Origin: Muribaculaceae bacterium
Lineage (GTDB): Bacteria > Bacteroidota > Bacteroidia > Bacteroidales > Muribaculaceae
Assembly: GCA_017557625.1 (NCBI GenBank)
Contig: JAFYYG010000049.1
Span: 1 to 36,673, forward strand
Direction of reading: 5' to 3'
Length of the DNA stretch: 36,673 nucleotides
Below the pieces are notes generated by a model. It worked only from the letters and a program-made list of their open reading frames with translations. It searched no databases and was not told the origin of the DNA. This document shows positions 32,342 to 36,673 of this stretch, one piece after another. The position numbers and the translations under genes are program-made. Positions within the stretch are counted from its first letter, which is position 1, and every line of letters starts with the position of its first letter.

Positions 32342-32836
32342 TTATTTGACTTGTATCTTGTCAAGAGGCACAAACCTCGAGAAGAACTTTAGTGCATCCT
32401 CGTGCGAGAGATCCTCACGCAAAATGGCAAACAGCGTGTCGGCACCTGCAATTGTGCCTAGCACCTCGTCGGAGCGACTCATGTCGATGTCGTAGGCCAA
32501 ACCAGCCGCATAACCATTGCGAGTCTTAATCACAGCCATATGACCTGAGAAGGCTATCGACACAAATCCCACCTGTTGTTGAATAGTCAGGCTGTTTTGG
32601 CCACTCATCAGCAGCTGGTCCTGTAAATCATTGTTGTCGGGAATAATATACATATATCCCCCATCATTGGTTGCCACTTTAGTGATTTTCATCGCTTTCA
32701 AGTCGCGTGACAAAGTCGCTTGAGTCACTTTGCAACCATTCTTCTCAAGAATTTCAGCTAATTCGTTTTGGCTTCCAATACAGTTTTTCTTAATAAGATT
32801 AACTATAAGCTGTAGACGTTCTTTTTTATTCTTCAT
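32342..32836 (-). CDS. argR: ArgR-type arginine repressor with altered ligand motif
   Basis: A 164-residue transcription factor. The winged-helix DNA-binding domain is at ~1-70 (GSQNELAEILEKNGCKVTQA then TLSRDL) and the oligomerisation/arginine domain at ~85-155. The arginine-binding motif, GTIAGDDT in most ArgR proteins, reads GTIAGADT, with Ala132 in place of the first Asp. It is followed by the ArgC-like gene alone; none of the other arginine genes often found beside argR in Bacteroidetes is present. Confidence 0.93.
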   Translation of the reverse strand: MKNKKERLQLIVNLIKKNCIGSQNELAEILEKNGCKVTQATLSRDLKAMKITKVATNDGGYMYIIPDNNDLQDQLLMSGQNSLTIQQQVGFVSIAFSGHMAVIKTRNGYAAGLAYDIDMSRSDEVLGTIAGADTLFAILREDLSHEDALKFFSRFVPLDKIQVK

Positions 32837-32872
32837 TGTTTGTTTTGTTTAAGGGTGTATTATTCTTTTTTG

Positions 32873-32880
32873 CAAAGATA
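32873..32880 (-). promoter_or_regulatory. -7 box of argR
   Basis: Minus-strand TATCTTTG fits TAnnTTTG about 37 bases ahead of the ATG. The -33 TTTG is not at the standard distance. Confidence 0.5.
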
Positions 32881-32980
32881 TAACAAAAAACAATATCAAC
32901 CTAACAAAAAACAAAAAATATCGCATAAAAATACTCTTTAGTGATTATCCATGGCCCACAAGCGTCGAACACGCCATAAT

Positions 32981-32994
32981 TGCAAACGTTTGCA
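32981..32994 (+). promoter_or_regulatory. LacI-type palindromic operator
   Basis: TGCAAACGTTTGCA is a perfect 14-bp palindrome with a central CG, the layout of LacI/GalR-family operators. It lies 54 bases upstream of the -7 box of the amylase gene. Confidence 0.65.
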
Positions 32995-33048
32995 TTGATA
33001 TTTCATTTTTCACTTCATGTAATCACTCACACATATTATATAAATTTA

Positions 33049-33056
33049 TAACTTTG
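33049..33056 (+). promoter_or_regulatory. -7 box of the amylase gene
   Basis: TAACTTTG, 24 bases ahead of the ATG at 33081; exact match to TAnnTTTG. No clear -33 TTTG, which would fit an activator-dependent promoter. Confidence 0.6.
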
Positions 33057-33080
33057 CTTGCAAAATAAATACCATATAAC

Positions 33081-36000
33081 ATGAAATTCAACATTTTATC
33101 TAAAAAAATTTTGAGTTTGGCATTTTTTGCCATCACATTTGTTGCAGGTTGGGCTGAGACCACTTTTGTGGGGGGGCGCACCGACTTCCGCGACGAGACC
33201 ATCTATTTTGCCATGACAACGCGTTTCTACGATGGCGACAACAGCAACAACACCTACTGCTGGGACGGCAACCATGCCGGCAACGTCGCCAATCAAGACC
33301 CCGAATGGCGCGGCGACTTTAAAGGACTCATCGAGAAACTTGACTACATCAAGGCATTAGGCTTCACAGCCATCTGGATTACCCCAGTGGTGCAGAACGC
33401 GTCGGGCTACGACTATCACGGCTACCACGCCATGGACATGAGCAAGGTGGACCGTCGCCTGGAGAGCGAAGACGTGAAATTCCAAGACCTGATAGATGCC
33501 GCCCATGCACGAGGCATGAAAGTGATATTGGATATTGTGATAAACCACACGGGCAACTTTGGCGAGGAGAATCTGTGCAAACTCTTCAACCGCAACTACA
33601 GCGTGCCGCAGAGCGACATGAACCAGTGCATGGTGCCCTGGACCATCTCGCAGGGCGGCAAGTTGCAGGACAACTACAGCAATCTGGGGGGCAGCGCGCA
33701 GTACAGCGACCGTCTCACCAAGATGAAGAACACCGATGGCATCAATCACGACACCCACAATCTGTGGCACCACTACGGCAACTTCAACTGGGACGAGCCC
33801 AACCGCTGGTGGGCACAAATCGCCGGTGACTGTGTGGACCTCAACACCGAGAACCCAGAGACCTACAGCTACCTCATAAACTGCTACGGCGAGTTTATCA
33901 AGATGGGGGTTGACGGTTTCCGCATCGATACCGGCGGCCACATCTCGCGACTGTCGTTCAACGCCGCTTTCGTTCCTGCCTTCAAAGCACTAGGCGAGCA
34001 GTACAAAAGCAAGCGGTTGAACGAGTGCCCGTTCTATATGTTCGCCGAGGTGTGCGCACGCTTTAGTGATGTGACTTACCGCGGTCAGCCTTCTCTCTCG
34101 CCCTATTTCTACACCTGGCAGAGTGACCAATCGCTGTTGAGCCAGTGGAACAACGACCCAAGCTATTGGAGCAGTGTGGCGGTATTTGAAAGCACCGATC
34201 CAGCCACTCTCGACAACCAGAAACTGTGCCTCGCCGAGCACAACGCCAACCTCAGCGAGAGTGCTCAGCCTCACAGCCAGAACGCACTGCTCGACGGCAA
34301 CAACTACCACACACCCGACTACAGCAACGCCAGTGGCCTTAATGTCATCGACTTCACCGTGCACTGGAATTTCCAAAGCGCGGGACGTGTGTGGGGCGTG
34401 CTCGACAAAGACAACCTCTATAACGATGCCACCTTTAACGTCAACTACGTAGAGAGCCACGACTACGGCCCCGACAGCTTCAACCGCTTCAATGGCGGCA
34501 CCGACCAGTGGGCCGAGAACCTCTCGCTCATGTTTACCATGCGAGGCATTCCCTGCCTCTTCCAAGGCGGAGAGATTGAATTCCGAAAAGGCGTGCGCAT
34601 CGATGAAGGTACCAACATCACCCTCAAGAACAGCGGACGCGCCTACTATGGCGGCTACCTCAAGGGCGATGTCAACACTACCGACTTCGGTGAATACAGC
34701 AACGCCAGCGGCAATGTGGCGGCGACTTTGAGCCGTCCATTAGTGAAGCACCTGCAACGCCTCAACAAGATACGCGCCGCAGTGCCTGCCCTGCGCAAGG
34801 GACAGTACACCAAGAGCGGCTGTTCTTCAAATGGCGGTTATGCCTTCAAGCGCCGCTACACCAGTGGCGACATCGACAGCTACGCACTTATCGCTCTCAA
34901 CGCCGGTGCCACCTTCAGCAACGTGCTCAACGGCACCTATACCGACGTGATCACCGGCAACACCATCACCGTGACCAACGGCACCTTGACCACGCCGTCG
35001 TTCAGCGGCAAGGGCAATATGCGCATCTACGTCCTCAACGGTCCCGGCAAGATTGGTGACGACGGACCATTCCTTTATACCACCAACAAAGTCACCCCTA
35101 CCCTGCTCGCTTACGACGGCACTGAGGAGGAAGGCGATCCAAACACCGAATATGTAAGCGGTGGCAGCAGCAGTGGTGGAGGAGTTGACATCGACAATCT
35201 GGAAGTCTATACTCCCACCATCAGCGATGACGAACTAAGCGTCTTCTACGAGACCTCGACCAACAATACTTTCATCACTCTGTGGGTGTGGAACAGCGGC
35301 ACCAACTTCACCGGAGGCAGCTGGCCCGGCCAGAACGCCAAGCTCATGGGCAAGACCGAAGACGGCACACGCCTCATCTTCAAGTGGACCTACGACGGCG
35401 AGTTCCCTGCCAACAATATGCCCACCGGGCTCATCTTCAGCCAGAGCGGCAGCAATCAGACCGCCGACCTGCAATTTGTGAACCACGGCTACTACATTGA
35501 TGGCGTGTACAACCGCACCATCACCGAGCACGAGCCGGTTGACCCGAGTGTGGCAACGCTGAGCATTGACAAAGAGAGTGGCGAGTATATCGACCTGGTG
35601 ACAGTAACCGTCACCTCATCGTTCAACAACGCCACAATCGTCTATACCACCGACGGCACCGCTCCTACCGCTTCAAGTCCACGAGCCACCGGAAGTGTAA
35701 CTCTCACTTTCAACCAAACTACTACTCTGCGCGCAGGAGTGCTGCATAACGGAGAGGTGAAAAATACCATCACACGCACCTACAAAATACGCTCCAGCCA
35801 TGCTCAGAAACTGCACGCCTATTTCATCGCCCCGGCATCGTGGACCAACACCATCTACTGCTGGGCATGGAACGCGCAGCTGGGCAACAAGAATTACACC
35901 GGAGGCACTTGGCCCGGAGTGGCCTGCAACCTTGTTGGTAGCCACCTCTATAACGGGCTTGATATCTGGGAGTGGGACGGCGGCTTTGTGGGCGACGACA

Positions 36001-36275
36001 TTCCTACCGGCATTATTTTCAGCAATCACGGCAGTCCGCAAACCGCCGACCTAGCATTTGTCAATGGAGCATACTATAACGAGAGTGGCATCGTGACCTT
36101 CCCCGTTGGCGATGTGAACCTTGACGGAGTGGTCACCGCGACCGATATCACCGAAATATACAACGTGCTTCTCGGCACCGACACCACCTACGGTTTCAAT
36201 GCCGACGTCAACGGCGACGGCTCTATCACCGCCTCTGACATCACAACAATTTACGACATAATTTTAGGCAATTAG
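33081..36275 (+). CDS. Secreted multi-domain GH13 alpha-amylase
   Basis: 1064 residues. Signal peptide ~1-25; GH13 catalytic domain ~30-590 with region I DIVINH (151-156), region II GFRID (nucleophile Asp283), the acid Glu323 in MFAEV, and region IV ESHD (His460-Asp461). An all-beta C-domain runs to ~655. Then a starch-binding module 26-type domain (~718-805, LWVWNSGTNFTGGSWPG), a chitobiase-type beta-sandwich (~824-903), a second CBM26-like domain (~912-1000, CWAWNAQLGNKNYTGGTWPG) and a two-loop dockerin (1010-1064). It would hydrolyse starch outside the cell. Regulation is probably through the palindrome at 32981. Confidence 0.95.
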   Translation: MKFNILSKKILSLAFFAITFVAGWAETTFVGGRTDFRDETIYFAMTTRFYDGDNSNNTYCWDGNHAGNVANQDPEWRGDFKGLIEKLDYIKALGFTAIWITPVVQNASGYDYHGYHAMDMSKVDRRLESEDVKFQDLIDAAHARGMKVILDIVINHTGNFGEENLCKLFNRNYSVPQSDMNQCMVPWTISQGGKLQDNYSNLGGSAQYSDRLTKMKNTDGINHDTHNLWHHYGNFNWDEPNRWWAQIAGDCVDLNTENPETYSYLINCYGEFIKMGVDGFRIDTGGHISRLSFNAAFVPAFKALGEQYKSKRLNECPFYMFAEVCARFSDVTYRGQPSLSPYFYTWQSDQSLLSQWNNDPSYWSSVAVFESTDPATLDNQKLCLAEHNANLSESAQPHSQNALLDGNNYHTPDYSNASGLNVIDFTVHWNFQSAGRVWGVLDKDNLYNDATFNVNYVESHDYGPDSFNRFNGGTDQWAENLSLMFTMRGIPCLFQGGEIEFRKGVRIDEGTNITLKNSGRAYYGGYLKGDVNTTDFGEYSNASGNVAATLSRPLVKHLQRLNKIRAAVPALRKGQYTKSGCSSNGGYAFKRRYTSGDIDSYALIALNAGATFSNVLNGTYTDVITGNTITVTNGTLTTPSFSGKGNMRIYVLNGPGKIGDDGPFLYTTNKVTPTLLAYDGTEEEGDPNTEYVSGGSSSGGGVDIDNLEVYTPTISDDELSVFYETSTNNTFITLWVWNSGTNFTGGSWPGQNAKLMGKTEDGTRLIFKWTYDGEFPANNMPTGLIFSQSGSNQTADLQFVNHGYYIDGVYNRTITEHEPVDPSVATLSIDKESGEYIDLVTVTVTSSFNNATIVYTTDGTAPTASSPRATGSVTLTFNQTTTLRAGVLHNGEVKNTITRTYKIRSSHAQKLHAYFIAPASWTNTIYCWAWNAQLGNKNYTGGTWPGVACNLVGSHLYNGLDIWEWDGGFVGDDIPTGIIFSNHGSPQTADLAFVNGAYYNESGIVTFPVGDVNLDGVVTATDITEIYNVLLGTDTTYGFNADVNGDGSITASDITTIYDIILGN

Positions 36276-36316
36276 AAAAAAAGTGAGTGAAAATTTGCAC
36301 TTTTCGCTCACTTTTT
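36276..36316 (+). terminator. Terminator after the amylase gene
   Basis: AAAAAAAGTGAG (36276-36287) and CTCACTTTTT (36307-36316) pair, with the inner TGAAAA/TTTTCG arms (one G-T) extending the stem to about 16 bp. A T-run follows. Confidence 0.9.
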
Positions 36317-36379
36317 ACTATTTTTGCACGTCACGTCACAATTAACTGAATTATTAACCCTATAATTTGTATTTACTAA

Positions 36380-36673
36380 ATGAAGAAAATCACTACTTTA
36401 CTTATTTCTCTCGTTTGCGTGGCTATAGCAGCTAACGCTACTGTTACGATCAATGTTCGCACCACTACCGGCGACGCGCCCTATCTCTATGTGTGGGATG
36501 GCGGTGGCAATCAGCTCAATGGAGCTTGGCCCGGCACGCTGATGGATGCCGAACAAACCTATACCACCACAAGTGATGGCTTGGTTTGGTTCACACAGAC
36601 TTTTGAGGAAGATGCCATAAACATCATCTTCAACGACGGCGGTATTGACGGCGAGGAGCCATTTGTCCAAACC
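36380..36673 (+). CDS. N-terminal part of a secreted starch-binding protein (cut by window edge)
   Basis: 98 codons are visible. Signal peptide MKKITTLLISLVCVAIAANA, then VTINVRTTTGDAPYLYVWDG and GAWPGTLM, a CBM26-type starch-binding module like those of the amylase upstream but placed at the N-terminus. The rest, possibly another GH13 domain, lies outside. The ATG at 36380 follows a short AT-rich leader after the amylase terminator, so it has its own promoter or read-through. Confidence 0.8.
   Translation, partial: MKKITTLLISLVCVAIAANATVTINVRTTTGDAPYLYVWDGGGNQLNGAWPGTLMDAEQTYTTTSDGLVWFTQTFEEDAINIIFNDGGIDGEEPFVQT

Overview
The window looks like chromosomal DNA of an anaerobic gut-type Bacteroidales, most likely Muribaculaceae or Prevotellaceae. 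The support is the acpP-fabF-rnc order, Bacteroidetes -7 boxes (TAnnTTTG) ahead of several genes, secreted proteins ending in a dockerin-type repeat, PCMD and calycin-like surface proteins, a BspA/DUF285 repeat protein, and a myo-inositol-phosphate gene cluster known from gut Bacteroidetes. No transposase, integrase, phage gene, CRISPR array or rRNA is visible.

Layout. (1) 1-4.4 kb: acpP, fabF, rnc, then two lipoprotein genes (one a YpfJ-type zinc peptidase), a displaced scrap of rnc, and a lipocalin-like lipoprotein. (2) 4.4-8.9 kb, minus strand: an intact FlaA1/CapD-type nucleotide-sugar dehydratase and an AT-rich membrane protein gene. To their left lie gene scraps: a second, diverged 3' end of the same dehydratase gene, a piece of a short-chain fatty acid transporter, and the tail of an unknown membrane protein. 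(3) 9.0-13.9 kb: a surface/outer-membrane locus (PCMD lipoprotein, beta-barrel protein, calycin-like/dockerin protein, calycin-PCMD protein). (4) 13.9-16.2 kb, minus strand: GxxExxY protein, D-2-hydroxyacid dehydrogenase and a DPM1-like glycosyltransferase, with a perfect 32-bp inverted repeat at the two ends of the first two genes. (5) 16.4-22.7 kb: pdxA followed by NTP-transferase, ATP-grasp, CDP-alcohol phosphatidyltransferase, HAD and myo-inositol-1-phosphate synthase genes, which together look like an inositol lipid or inositol phosphodiester pathway. (6) 22.8-25.8 kb: TerB-like protein, small lipoprotein, cobalamin-type radical SAM enzyme, GT2 glycosyltransferase. (7) 26.3-30.1 kb: a giant DUF285/Glug/dockerin surface protein. 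(8) 30.6-32.8 kb, minus strand: tRNA-Lys, ssb, an ArgC-like protein lacking its catalytic cysteine, and an ArgR with a changed arginine-binding motif. (9) 33-36.7 kb: a secreted multi-domain alpha-amylase behind a palindromic operator, and the start of a second starch-binding protein.

The most unusual signals are: tracts of 7-bp words that begin at or just after the stop codon of the upstream gene in many spacers; two loci built the same way (intact gene, cargo, then a diverged 3' fragment of that gene); the ArgC-like/ArgR pair with lost catalytic or ligand residues; a perfect 14-bp-stem hairpin inside the start of the RNase III gene; and a four-enzyme inositol cluster whose NTP-transferase/CDP-alcohol transferase pair recalls di-inositol-phosphate synthesis.
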